In this document: piece by piece, positions 1 through 8,436 of the stretch
Numbering within the stretch: the first letter of the stretch is position 1
Layout: every line of letters begins with the position of its first letter
NCBI GenBank assembly: GCA_046704255.1
Contig: JBJKSH010000151.1
Coordinates: forward strand, 1-26,158
DNA from: FEN-1297 sp046704255
GTDB taxonomy: Bacteria > Bacteroidota > Ignavibacteria > Ignavibacteriales > Ignavibacteriaceae
Length of the DNA: 26,158 nt
Direction: 5' to 3'
The notes under the pieces: model-generated
Told to the model about the DNA's origin: nothing
Database searches by the model: none
Seen by the model: only the letters and a program-made list of their open reading frames with translations
Translations under genes and position numbers: made by a program

Positions 1-2
1 GT

Positions 3-947
3 ACTATTCAATGGGTGTATGCAGAAATTGTTAGAAGAATTTCTCCCGGCGAAAAGGTCCGGATTGTTGTTGAATCAAAAGACCATGAGAAGAAAGTTAT
101 AAATGTTCTAAGATCTTCTAATGTGGAATTGAATAATATAGAATTTTTTCATTTTAGAACCGACAGAGGATGGATGCGCGATTCTTGTCCGGCTTTTATT
201 AAAAATGAAAAACAAATTGCTCAAGTTAATTTCAGGTTCAATGGCTGGGCAAAGTATCCGGATTATAAAAAAGATGAAAAACTTCCGGATTTTATTTCAA
301 TGAAGTTAAATATTCAAAAATTTATCCCTGAACATAACGGAAAGCGTGTTGTACTGGAAGGCGGTTCAATTGATGTTAACGGAAAAGGAAGTTTAATTAC
401 AACCGAAGAATGTCTTCTTGACGGTAAGTTTCAGGTTAGAAATCCCGGGTTTACAAAAAAAAATTACGAAGAAGTTTTTAAAAAATTTTTGAGTGTATCC
501 AACGTATTATGGCTTGGCAAAGGAATTGCCGGTGATGATACACACGGACATGTGGATGATCTTTGCAGATTTGTAAATGAAAAAACAGTTGTACTTGTGC
601 AAGAAAAAAATTCCGGAGATGAAAACTATAAAGTTCTGCAGGAAAATAAAGAAAGATTACAGGGTTTTTATCTGGAGAACGGTTCAAAATTACAGACGGT
701 ATTTTTACCTATGCCGGAACCTTTAATATTTAAGAATCAAAGGCTGCCTGCCAGTTATGCAAATTTTTATATTTCAAACTCTGCGGTTTTAGTACCCACA
801 TTTAACGATCCGCATGATAAGGAAGCACTTGGAATATTAAGCGAAATGTTCCCGGAACGCCGGGTTACCGGCATTCATGCAATAGACCTTGTATGGGGTT
901 TGGGCACACTACATTGCCTTTCGCATGAACAGCCCTCACCGTATTAA
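3..947 (+). CDS. Agmatine deiminase family protein (5' end outside window)
   Basis: This is most of a guanidine-group-modifying enzyme of the agmatine deiminase / Porphyromonas-type peptidyl-arginine deiminase family. These enzymes hydrolyse a guanidino group, classically agmatine to N-carbamoylputrescine plus ammonia, in polyamine synthesis. The frame is open to the left edge and reads TIQWVYAEIVRRI, which fits the family's internal W-V-Y-A-E-I-V block, so the GTG at 15 is not the true start and roughly 30 N-terminal residues lie upstream. Numbering from that GTG, the family motifs are WMRD (53-56), EGG (115-117), DDTHGHVDD (174-182), and a C-terminal GTLHC with the candidate nucleophile Cys301, followed by a Q-P pair. 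All expected catalytic Asp, His and Cys positions are present, so the enzyme is probably active. It ends 124 nt before the next gene and is probably a separate transcription unit. Agmatine as substrate is inferred from the family and not proven. Confidence 0.88.
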   Translation, partial: TIQWVYAEIVRRISPGEKVRIVVESKDHEKKVINVLRSSNVELNNIEFFHFRTDRGWMRDSCPAFIKNEKQIAQVNFRFNGWAKYPDYKKDEKLPDFISMKLNIQKFIPEHNGKRVVLEGGSIDVNGKGSLITTEECLLDGKFQVRNPGFTKKNYEEVFKKFLSVSNVLWLGKGIAGDDTHGHVDDLCRFVNEKTVVLVQEKNSGDENYKVLQENKERLQGFYLENGSKLQTVFLPMPEPLIFKNQRLPASYANFYISNSAVLVPTFNDPHDKEALGILSEMFPERRVTGIHAIDLVWGLGTLHCLSHEQPSPY

Positions 948-1071
948 ATACAGCATAAGATTTGTCGTGTAAATGAATTATCTTTACCGCGAGGTTTATT
1001 TTTTCCAAAATAGTAAACAGCTGGTTTAATAATAAAATAAGATTTTATCCCTTATCACTTTCTTTGGTCAA

Positions 1072-2082
1072 ATGAATTATTTAAATTACTTTGTGGATAT
1101 CTTCAAAGACCGAAATTTTTTACTAAGAATGCTGGCTTTTTTAGTAATGATAAACTTTATTTCGTGTAATGCACCGAGAAATAATCCGCTTGATCCGGGA
1201 AACCCGAATTACCCATACGTATCTATTTCCGGTAAAGTGCTGACTTTTAGTCTTCCCTATACGGGAATTCCGGGAGTTACAGTATACTGGAGTAACGCAA
1301 ATAAAATTGTTAGTACGGATACCGCCGGTAATTTTTATATAAATAATATTTTACCTGTTAATGGAAAAATAATTTTTACAAAATCAGGATACAGGGCGGA
1401 TACTATTAATGTAATTTGGAAGAATTCCAAAACTCTTAATTACAATGTTAATTTGAATAAAATTCCGCAACTGGATAGTATTTCTATTTATACGGTTGTA
1501 ATAAATCAGTTTACGCCGCCCGGTCAATCTTACCAGCTTGTAATAAATTGTAAAATAACGAATAAGGATAATGATATTGATTCGGTATATGTTGAAAACA
1601 GTCAATTGAATTTAAAGAAAGCACTAGATTTTAACGTTATAAACAAGGATTATGGAACTACGTTGACAAACCAGGACTTAAATGTAACTGATATTGAACA
1701 GACTATTGGTCTTAATTTTAATATTATTGTTAAAGATGTTTTTAACAGGATCTATAATATAGGAAGCGACAAAGTATCCAGAGTAATTAAAAACGGTGCG
1801 ATAATTCAGTATCCGGCAAACGATACTACGGTTTCTTCTCAGCCTTTTCTCAGCTGGCAAAGATACCTATCCGGATTTCCTTTTAGATACATGATTGAGA
1901 TTTATACTAACGATATTGCAAATTCCCAGCTTGTTTTAAAGCAGGATAGTATTTCGTCCAACTCAATAACATACAAGCCGAATCAATCTTTAAATGCCGG
2001 GAATTATTACTGGGTTATCTGGGTAATAGATCAATTCCAGAACAGATGCAGGTCTTTGCCGGCAACATTTAAAGTTCAATAA
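1072..2082 (+). CDS. Exported lipoprotein with carboxypeptidase-regulatory-like domain
   Basis: This 336-residue protein has no recognised specific function. The N-terminus carries Lys12, Arg14 and Arg19, then a hydrophobic stretch ending in FISC-N with Cys32. This is a lipobox, so the protein is probably lipid-anchored in the envelope. Residues about 50-125 (VSISGKV...GVTVYW...TDTAGNFYI...) have the pattern of a carboxypeptidase-regulatory-like beta-sandwich. The C-terminal 90 residues (ending with LNAGNYYWVIWVID) look like a fibronectin-III-like fold. An internal ATG at codon 20 would remove all basic residues before the hydrophobic segment, so the first ATG is preferred. The gene leads a tight plus-strand cluster and lies 13 nt before the sigma-54 activator gene. 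It may be an envelope component or sensor for the signalling genes that follow, but that is inference from position only. Confidence 0.75.
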   Translation: MNYLNYFVDIFKDRNFLLRMLAFLVMINFISCNAPRNNPLDPGNPNYPYVSISGKVLTFSLPYTGIPGVTVYWSNANKIVSTDTAGNFYINNILPVNGKIIFTKSGYRADTINVIWKNSKTLNYNVNLNKIPQLDSISIYTVVINQFTPPGQSYQLVINCKITNKDNDIDSVYVENSQLNLKKALDFNVINKDYGTTLTNQDLNVTDIEQTIGLNFNIIVKDVFNRIYNIGSDKVSRVIKNGAIIQYPANDTTVSSQPFLSWQRYLSGFPFRYMIEIYTNDIANSQLVLKQDSISSNSITYKPNQSLNAGNYYWVIWVIDQFQNRCRSLPATFKVQ

Positions 2083-2095
2083 ACAAAGAATATTT

Positions 2096-3580
2096 ATGGA
2101 AGTAAACTACACCGATTCAATACGATTAATAAATAAAGAGCAGTTTGAAACTCTCTACCAGATTAGTCAAACGCTTAATTCCGCTTTTTACGAAGATACA
2201 TTAATCCGCGAAACATTGGATTTGATTATTAAGGTTTTGAATGCTGAAAGAGGATTATTTGTGAGGTACGATGAAGAACAAAATCAATTTATAATAATCG
2301 GTGCCAGAAATATTCAGCAGGAGGATATAAAGGACCTATCCGTTTTCTCTTCAGGCGTGCTTCAAAAGGTAATTCAGAAAAAAGAACCATGCCTTTATCA
2401 TGATGTTCAAAGCGATCCCAACATATCTCAGTTTAAAAGCATACAAATTCATAATATAAAATCCATTCTTGGTGTACCCATAAAGCAGAATGAAAAAATT
2501 TGGGGGGTAATACTTGTAGACAGCCGCGCAAACAGAAAGGAATTTACAGAGAGCAATATTGTATTCCTGGATTTCTTTTCCAACCTGGTAGCTCTTGCTT
2601 TAGACAGAATAATTAAGACCCAGGCAATTATGGATGAGAATCAGATTCTGAAAAATCAATTGGAGTCATCCAAAACAATACCCCAGTTAATCGGTAAAAG
2701 TACGGTTATGCAAAAATTGGCTACATTAATACATAAAGTTGCCGCCACAGATGCAACAGTTCTTTTGCTTGGAGAAAGCGGTACTGGTAAAGAACTTATT
2801 GCCAGGGCCATTCACGATTTAAGCAGCAGAAAAGATAAACCGTACCTTGCGCAATTTTGCGGTTCTATACCCGATACGCTACTTGAAAGCGAACTCTTCG
2901 GATATAAGCGGGGAGCATTTACCGGGGCTAATACAGATAAGAAAGGATTATTTGAAGTTGCTGACAAAGGTACTTTTTTTCTTGATGAGATTGCGGATAT
3001 TTCTATTGCACTGCAGGCAAAATTATTAAGGGTGCTTCAGAATAAAGAAATTATTAGATTAGGGGACACTCAGGTAATAAAAGTAGAGCCGCGGGTTATA
3101 ACGGCTACTAACAAAGATTTAAAGCAGCTTTCTAAGGAAGGAAAATTTAGAGAAGATCTTTTTTACCGTTTGAATGTTTTTCCTATTAAAATTCCACCTT
3201 TGCGTGAAAGGCACGGCGACATCCCGCTTTTGGTTGAACATTTTATCAGCAAGTTCTCGGACAGAGATATTCACATAGATCCTAAAACTTTAACCATACT
3301 GGAAAAGTATAATTGGCCGGGCAACGTTAGGCAGCTTGAAAATGTTATTCACCGTGCATTAATTCTATGTGAAAAAGATAAAATTTTACCCGAGCATATT
3401 ATTATTGAAGAAGAATCCGATGACACGGAAATAAAAGGTACACTTAGGGAACTTGAAAAAACTATTTTAAGAAAACGCCTTCAGGCTTTTGACGGCAACC
3501 GTACCCTGGTTGCAAAATCTCTCGGTGTATCCGTTAGATGGGTCCAGCTTAAGATTAAGGAGATAGGCGAACAATTATAG
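2096..3580 (+). CDS. Sigma-54-dependent transcriptional activator (GAF-AAA+-Fis HTH)
   Basis: This 494-residue enhancer-binding protein remodels sigma-54 RNA polymerase by ATP hydrolysis. Domains in order are: a GAF sensor (about 25-175), a short helical linker, an AAA+ domain (about 195-425) and a Fis-type helix-turn-helix (about 448-492). Visible motifs are Walker A GESGTGKE (226-233), the sigma-54 contact loop GAFTGA (273-278), Walker B GTFFLDEI (292-299), the arginine-finger block FREDLFYRLN (351-360) and sensor II WPGNVRQL (407-414). All are intact, so it should be a functional activator. It has no receiver domain; control must come through the GAF domain (small ligand or partner protein) or through modification. 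The Ser/Thr kinase gene begins 8 nt after its stop, so the two are almost surely cotranscribed. Its target promoters are not identifiable from this window. Confidence 0.95.
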   Translation: MEVNYTDSIRLINKEQFETLYQISQTLNSAFYEDTLIRETLDLIIKVLNAERGLFVRYDEEQNQFIIIGARNIQQEDIKDLSVFSSGVLQKVIQKKEPCLYHDVQSDPNISQFKSIQIHNIKSILGVPIKQNEKIWGVILVDSRANRKEFTESNIVFLDFFSNLVALALDRIIKTQAIMDENQILKNQLESSKTIPQLIGKSTVMQKLATLIHKVAATDATVLLLGESGTGKELIARAIHDLSSRKDKPYLAQFCGSIPDTLLESELFGYKRGAFTGANTDKKGLFEVADKGTFFLDEIADISIALQAKLLRVLQNKEIIRLGDTQVIKVEPRVITATNKDLKQLSKEGKFREDLFYRLNVFPIKIPPLRERHGDIPLLVEHFISKFSDRDIHIDPKTLTILEKYNWPGNVRQLENVIHRALILCEKDKILPEHIIIEEESDDTEIKGTLRELEKTILRKRLQAFDGNRTLVAKSLGVSVRWVQLKIKEIGEQL

Positions 3581-3588
3581 ATTTTAAG

Positions 3589-5112
3589 ATGAGTCAAGCT
3601 TCGTTAGAAATATTATTTGATAAATTTGAAATTATTGACTGCCTAAAAAAGGACGGACAGGCTGCCGTTTATCTGGCTAACCACATTTACCTGGGTAAAA
3701 AAATTATTTTGAAAACCTTGGACACAAGCGACCTGCCGGATAATACAATTCTGGAAAGATTTAAAAGGGAAGCTAAAATTCTAGCAAGGCTGAGTAACGA
3801 GAATATTATAAAGGTTCTGGACTTCGGCACTTTTAAAAATTTCTTTTACATTTCTTTTGAGCATTTTGAAAGTGTTACCCTAAGGGATGTTATTAAGAAT
3901 AACTCGTTAACCAACGAACAGAAAATTTATCTTTTAACCCAGCTTTTAAAAGCATTGGCTGTTGCTCATCAAAACAAAATTATACACCGGGATATTAAAC
4001 CGGAGAATATTCTTGTAAACTCCAATTTGGAATTAAAAATTGCAGATTTTGGCCTGGCACTTGTTGTTAACGAAACCAACATTACAAACAGCAGTTCCAT
4101 AGTCGGTACACCCGGCTACATGGCGCCGGAACAAATCCACGGAGATAAAACCAGGCAGACTGATTTGTTTTCTACCGGCCTTGTTGCTTACGAACTTTTT
4201 ACAGGCAGCAATCCCATTTTGGGTAAAGATATTACCGCTACTATTAACAACATTCTTAATTTTAATGAAGATATATTAGCGGAAAACCTTGACAAATTAC
4301 CTCAAACTGCTCACGATTCTATAAAATGTATGCTTCGTAAAAACCTGGAACTAAGGGCAAAGACCGCAGAGGAAGTACTAAATTATCTCGGTGTTGAATC
4401 CGGCAATACAAAGATACCCGAATCGGCCAAGATTAAATTCAACCGTAAAAAGTTATATATTTTTTCGGCAGCAATCTTTTTATTTATTGTTGCGGGCGCT
4501 TTTATATTATTAAAAACTAACATTTCCTTATCCGGGCAAAAAAATTCCGCGCAATCAAATACAAATTTAGTAACCCCATATTCAGGAAACGACGATTTAA
4601 TTTTTGATGAGGGAAATTCTGTTATAAATAATACTGCAGATATTAAAAGGGATATTCGCCCCGAAAATAAAGCCGCTAAAGTTTTAGAAACAGTTAAAGG
4701 AGATTTAAGTATTAATTGTTATCCCTGGGCCAGCGTTTATATCGATAAGAAAAAAATAGATATTACACCTTTAAATGTTTCGCTTAGTGCCGGCAGACAT
4801 GTAGTTGAATTGTTTCATCCCAACTATCCTCCCATTTATAAAAGAATTTTTATTGCCGCCGGAGATTCCGAAGCCATAAAAGTTAATTTTGATGATATAA
4901 CCGGCAAACTTGAGTGTAATATTTATCCGTGGGGGGATGTTTATATTAATAATAAGTTTATAGGTACAACTCCCTTAAGAAAACCGGTTGTATTAATGCC
5001 GGGTACATACCGGGTAACAGTTAAAAATAAAGACTTTAAAACCATAACGAAAAAAGTAACTATAACCGCGCAAAAAACAAATATTATAGATGTAAATTTT
5101 GATAAAAAATAA
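3589..5112 (+). CDS. Membrane-anchored Ser/Thr protein kinase with two PEGA domains
   Basis: This is a 507-residue Hanks-type (PknB-like) kinase. The catalytic domain spans about 12-268: Lys42 of the VAIK-like motif (IILK), Glu61 in helix C, the catalytic loop HRDIKPEN (133-140), DFG (153-155) and GTPGYMAPE in the activation segment are all present. The glycine-rich loop is degenerate (KKDGQAAVY, one glycine), as in some bacterial kinases. A single transmembrane helix lies at about 290-308. It is followed by an Asn/Ser-rich linker and two PEGA repeats (about 371-436 and 439-504, each with the YPWxxVYI core), predicted to be outside the cytoplasm. PEGA domains are surface-layer-like extracytoplasmic modules. 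The topology suggests an envelope sensor that phosphorylates cytoplasmic targets. The sigma-54 activator encoded immediately upstream is the obvious candidate partner (inference). Confidence 0.95.
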   Translation: MSQASLEILFDKFEIIDCLKKDGQAAVYLANHIYLGKKIILKTLDTSDLPDNTILERFKREAKILARLSNENIIKVLDFGTFKNFFYISFEHFESVTLRDVIKNNSLTNEQKIYLLTQLLKALAVAHQNKIIHRDIKPENILVNSNLELKIADFGLALVVNETNITNSSSIVGTPGYMAPEQIHGDKTRQTDLFSTGLVAYELFTGSNPILGKDITATINNILNFNEDILAENLDKLPQTAHDSIKCMLRKNLELRAKTAEEVLNYLGVESGNTKIPESAKIKFNRKKLYIFSAAIFLFIVAGAFILLKTNISLSGQKNSAQSNTNLVTPYSGNDDLIFDEGNSVINNTADIKRDIRPENKAAKVLETVKGDLSINCYPWASVYIDKKKIDITPLNVSLSAGRHVVELFHPNYPPIYKRIFIAAGDSEAIKVNFDDITGKLECNIYPWGDVYINNKFIGTTPLRKPVVLMPGTYRVTVKNKDFKTITKKVTITAQKTNIIDVNFDKK

Positions 5113-5154
5113 GATAAAATTAAATGGCACCATATTTGTTCATTAAATATTAAT

Positions 5155-6426
5155 ATGAAACAAATATCTGAACAAACGATGAAACTATTACTTACGTTTT
5201 GTGTTATTTTTACAATGTCGATATATCCGCAAACATGGCAGGTTATCGGGAAAATGCCTGTTTCCGTATACGGCGGGCAAGCAGTTGTTCATAACAATAA
5301 AATTTATATACTAGGCGGGTTTTCTGTAGCTTCCAATTCCAGGGTAAAACTAATACAGGAATATGATCCGCAAAGCAATACCTGGAGCATTCCGGATTCT
5401 ATGAAAACCGGCAGATCGGATTTTATTGCAGGCATATATTCGGACAGTATTTTTTATGCAGGCGGTGCCGGTAAAAATTCTTCTTATTCTTCTTCTATGG
5501 AAGTCTGGGATTTTAATTCCTCACCTCAGATTTATAAACAGAATAAATATTTTGACAGAGAATATCTTACCGGGCAGATTGTAGGCGGAAGCCTTTTCTT
5601 TTTCGGTGGCGATGATCAGGAAGAAGACGATTCTAATCCTCCTTATATGTTTGAATATAATTTGACCAAATCGGAAGTTACTTTTTCAGATGATTCAATT
5701 TACCCGGCTGTTTTTCCTTCCCAGCAAATGTCTGCTATTTTAGGAAATGATATTTATATATTCGGAGGTGCAATTAGTGTTCTTACCAATACAATTTTAA
5801 AATTTAATTTAACCGATAAATCCTTTAAAATTATTTCTACTCAACTTCAAAAGCCAAGGGCAAGAGGTGTAGCGGTTTCTTATGACACAAATAAGATATT
5901 AATTATAGGAGGAATTGACGAAACCAATCTGCCGCTTTCCGGCACGGAAGTTTTCGCCGTTAACGGAAATAACGCTGTTGTTACCCCGGGACCGCCGTTA
6001 AACTATGCAAGAGAATACCCTACTGCGGTCAATTTTAACGGAGATATTTATGTATTCGGCGGGTTCGATAAAAACGGACAACCGGTAGATCAAATTGAAA
6101 AATACGGTTCAATTTCCAACGTAGCAACCGGCAGCAGCAGTACACCTAAATCTTTTGAACTTGAAAATAATTATCCTAATCCTTTCAATCCTTCAACTCA
6201 TATAAAGTTTAAAATAGCCCGCTCTACAAGAGTTACGGTAAATATTTATTCGGTTTTGGGTAAGCTGGTAAAAACATTAACTTCAAAATATTATCTGCCC
6301 GGTGAATATAATTTAACCTGGAACGGGACGAATAATTCCGGTAATTTTGTGCCGAGCGGTGTGTATATTTACACGTTATCCAGCGGATATTATTCCGCAT
6401 CCAAAAAGATGATATTATTGAAGTAA
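5155..6426 (+). CDS. Secreted Kelch-repeat protein with T9SS type A sorting domain
   Basis: This 423-residue protein has an N-terminal signal peptide (hydrophobic core LLLTFCVIFTMSIYPQ). Six Kelch-like blade motifs follow, each ending in a Gly-Gly pair (KIYILGG, SIFYAGG, SLFFFGG, DIYIFGG, KILIIGG, DIYVFGG), so it should fold as a six-bladed beta-propeller. The last ~90 residues form a Por-secretion/type IX sorting domain with NNYPNPFNPST at its start and a terminal KKMILLK. It is therefore expected to be exported by Sec and then secreted or surface-attached by T9SS. A second ATG at 5179 gives an equally good signal peptide, so the exact start is uncertain by 8 residues. The gap from the kinase gene is 42 nt and the next gene follows after 1 nt. 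The ligand is unknown. Confidence 0.9.
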   Translation: MKQISEQTMKLLLTFCVIFTMSIYPQTWQVIGKMPVSVYGGQAVVHNNKIYILGGFSVASNSRVKLIQEYDPQSNTWSIPDSMKTGRSDFIAGIYSDSIFYAGGAGKNSSYSSSMEVWDFNSSPQIYKQNKYFDREYLTGQIVGGSLFFFGGDDQEEDDSNPPYMFEYNLTKSEVTFSDDSIYPAVFPSQQMSAILGNDIYIFGGAISVLTNTILKFNLTDKSFKIISTQLQKPRARGVAVSYDTNKILIIGGIDETNLPLSGTEVFAVNGNNAVVTPGPPLNYAREYPTAVNFNGDIYVFGGFDKNGQPVDQIEKYGSISNVATGSSSTPKSFELENNYPNPFNPSTHIKFKIARSTRVTVNIYSVLGKLVKTLTSKYYLPGEYNLTWNGTNNSGNFVPSGVYIYTLSSGYYSASKKMILLK

Positions 6427-6427
6427 T

Positions 6428-7249
6428 ATGATTAAAAAATACTTCTGCTTTTTTTTTATAATTTTGTTTTCTGCTTTTGCATTTGCTCAGCAGGAAGCGG
6501 ATTCTATAACAGTTTTAAAAAATGAATTTGAAGGGTTCAAATATAAGCAGGTTATTTCCGGTGCCCAACAGCTTTTGGAACATAAATACCTTTTAACCCA
6601 AAATCAGTTAATTGACGTATATAAACTGAAAGGAATTTCTCATTTTACTTTGTCCGATGATAAAGATGCAAGGAATTGTTTCTTAAACATACTGAAAATA
6701 GATTCATCTTTTGCGTTCGACTCTTCAAAAACTTCTCCTAAAGTAATTGCTTTTTTTAATAATGTTAAATCTGAATTTTTAAAAGAAAAAGTAAGAGAAA
6801 AAATATTCGGCGGAGTTAAAACAGATACTGTTTTCATTACCCGAAATGTTCCTGTAAAAATACCCGACAATAACCTGCAGCAAACCATGATAAGATCTAT
6901 TCTGTTTCCCGGGTTGGGCCAGTTTTATAATAACGAAAATGTTAAGGGGTTAATACTTGTTTCGCTTGGAGCTGCTGCCCTTTCCTCATCAATTTATTAT
7001 ATTATAGACAGCAACAATAAAAGAAATAATTACCTTGATGCGACAAATGTATCTGATATAAATAATAAATATAATTTATATAACTCCGCCTATAAAATGA
7101 AAAACATATCTATAATTACTTTTGCTGCAGTCTGGCTTTACAGCCAGGTAGACGCATTATTCTTTTCCGGTAATAGTAGTAATTACCCGGTTACTAATTT
7201 GCAGATTAGTAAGGATAGTTATTTTGTAAATTTTAACCTGAAGTTTTAA
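6428..7249 (+). CDS. Exported TPR-like protein with DUF5683-like C-terminal region
   Basis: This 273-residue protein has a clear Sec signal peptide (MIKKYFCFFFIILFSAFAFA, cleavage after AQQ or just before it). A helical TPR-like part (about 30-115) includes QLIDVYKLKGISHFTLSDD followed by a second repeat-like helix pair. The C-terminal half contains MIRSILFPGLGQFYN, then a hydrophobic segment and later a second one near the end (ISIITFAAVWLYSQV). This arrangement (an RS-x-x-xPGLGQ-x-YN motif with two membrane segments) is typical of DUF5683-family proteins of Bacteroidota. It probably sits in the inner membrane or periplasm. It begins 1 nt after the Kelch gene and closes the five-gene cluster. 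The function is unknown. Confidence 0.8.
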   Translation: MIKKYFCFFFIILFSAFAFAQQEADSITVLKNEFEGFKYKQVISGAQQLLEHKYLLTQNQLIDVYKLKGISHFTLSDDKDARNCFLNILKIDSSFAFDSSKTSPKVIAFFNNVKSEFLKEKVREKIFGGVKTDTVFITRNVPVKIPDNNLQQTMIRSILFPGLGQFYNNENVKGLILVSLGAAALSSSIYYIIDSNNKRNNYLDATNVSDINNKYNLYNSAYKMKNISIITFAAVWLYSQVDALFFSGNSSNYPVTNLQISKDSYFVNFNLKF

Positions 7250-7497
7250 AACCTGTTGTAGAAAATAATAAATCCCCACCCCGTTTAATCTATTTCTTCA
7301 TCTACCTAAATTACACGAAAAATCTGCGAACCACGAAATATTTTCGCACACACAAAAATATATTCAAATAATAAAAAGTTAAAAACATTTATTATGGGCG
7401 GGTTGTTAATATTTATTACCTGGCATCTTAATTGGCATAAAAATGGGGGAAGCATTTTTGGGTGGGTAGGACATTAAATTAATAAAAAAAGTTAAAT

Positions 7498-7704
7498 ATG
7501 AAATCAATAAAAATAAAAACAATAAATTTCTTAGTGAGGGCAGGGCTAAAACCTTTTTATATTTATAAAAGGTTTCCTTTAAAAGAATCCGGGGTACAGG
7601 GAGCAGCCGTCATTCTTGCTGAAGTTAACAAGAACGGTATTTATAAAAAACCGTTTATAATTTCTGCTGAAAAGACATGGTACGATGGTAAGTTTCTGAT
7701 TTAA
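7498..7704 (+). CDS. Possible small hypothetical protein (68 aa)
   Basis: A 68-codon frame starts at ATG 7498 and ends at TAA followed directly by TAG. The product is basic at its N-terminus and contains ESGVQGAAVILAEVNKNG; I recognise no family. Codon choice (tcc, ggg, gtc, ccg mixed with AT-rich codons) resembles the neighbouring genes, which is mild support. No Shine-Dalgarno is visible, but most genes in this window lack one. It could equally be the 5' remnant of a broken gene, because short open stretches continue downstream in another frame. Confidence 0.3.
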   Translation: MKSIKIKTINFLVRAGLKPFYIYKRFPLKESGVQGAAVILAEVNKNGIYKKPFIISAEKTWYDGKFLI

Positions 7705-7723
7705 TAGTTAGATGTATTTAGTG

Positions 7724-7936
7724 ATGTGGTTGTTATTTCTAAATTATCAGCAGTCAGCAGGTGACGGTTGTTTCTTCAAAATAAAAACTTTTGAGCAGAG
7801 CGCAGCTTATGTGAGGTCAATAACAAGCTACGGTGTTAATATGAAGCTAGGAAAATAAATGTTAAAGGTTAAGATACATGAATTAGTTGACGTAAATGCT
7901 GCGCCTAGCTCATTTATTAAATATTCGGCTAAATAA
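7724..7936 (+). pseudogene. Two consecutive short in-frame ORFs (44 and 25 codons), possible small proteins or gene remnant
   Basis: From ATG 7724 a 44-residue frame (contains KIKTFEQSAAYVRSITSYGV) ends in TAA at 7856-7858. The next ATG follows immediately at 7859 in the same frame and gives 25 residues (contains HELVDVNAAPSSF), ending at 7934-7936. An AGGA lies just upstream of the second ATG, inside the end of the first frame. A strong intrinsic terminator begins 50 nt after the second stop. The unit could be a small-protein transcript, or a decayed gene with one in-frame stop. I do not recognise either peptide. Confidence 0.25.
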
Positions 7937-7985
7937 TATGCTCTGAGTAAAAGAAAGAAGCATTCCCTCAAGCAAGGCCGTAAAC

Positions 7986-8014
7986 CTCCCGGAATTATTC
8001 CGGGAGTTTTTTTT
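7986..8014 (+). terminator. Strong intrinsic terminator with no long gene upstream
   Basis: A perfect 9-bp GC-rich stem, ctcccggaa / ttccgggag (7986-7994 and 7998-8006), has a 3-nt loop and is followed by eight T residues (8007-8014). This is a textbook Rho-independent terminator for plus-strand transcription. The only upstream plus-strand candidates are the short frames at 7498-7936 or an unrecognised small RNA. Confidence 0.85.
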
Positions 8015-8243
8015 GATTACAGCTTATGATCATTCTCATATACAAACTAAATTTAATTTTGTACTTTTAGAAAGAAAAAAGTATATATTCCGCGATTCAC
8101 TATTCATTCTTTCCATCTTCCGATTTTGATTAGAGCGGCTTATAAAAATAACTAAAACTAAATTTGATGTAAAAATTTTTACGGCGGGAACAATTTTAAT
8201 TAGGTTTTTGTAATACCTGTATAAAAACTTAAATTAAAAAAGT

Positions 8244-8436
8244 CGGCCTCTTATGTTTATAAGCCGGTCCTAGTAACATATAGTTTGTTGTAGAATTTCA
8301 ATTTATATTGTTCTTAATTATGTTCATTTGGAACCGGCTCATTCACCCGGCTTATAATTTTCCCCTCAAATATATTTTTCTCCGAAGTATATTTGAATTA
8401 AGTGGGTGGAGGGAGCAGCCTCCCTCCATCTTTTTT
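8244..8436 (+). ncRNA. Candidate structured small RNA ending in an intrinsic terminator
   Basis: This segment has unusually dense complementary arms. An exact 11-bp inverted repeat, ttataagccgg (8257-8267) with ccggcttataa (8347-8357), encloses 79 nt. The same left arm can instead pair with accggct at 8333-8339 (7 bp) or fold locally with cggc (8244-8247) and ttat (8251-8254). A third hairpin, tcaaatatatt (8366-8376) with agtatatttga (8386-8396), has 11 pairs including one G-U. The terminator hairpin at 8407-8428 follows. No long ORF is present. The mutually exclusive pairings recall a regulatory leader or riboswitch-like switch, but I match it to no known RNA family. It could also be overlapping terminators or chance in AT-rich DNA. 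Confidence 0.35.
8407..8436 (+). terminator. Strong intrinsic terminator
   Basis: A 9-bp stem, tggagggag / ctccctcca (8407-8415 and 8420-8428), encloses a 4-nt cagc loop and is followed by tctttttt (8429-8436). It has the form of a Rho-independent terminator on the plus strand. It lies about 475 nt before the next gene and more than 700 nt after the last plausible ORF, so it most likely ends a small RNA. Confidence 0.8.

Noticed and set aside
7439..7459. Hairpin aaaaatg/cattttt as a terminator for the first cluster
   Set aside because: The stem has one G-C pair and is followed by a G-rich sequence with no T-tract.
8169..8182. Perfect 14-bp palindrome gtaaaaatttttac as an operator
   Set aside because: It is almost wholly A/T, far from any gene start, and easily formed by chance in this AT-rich region.
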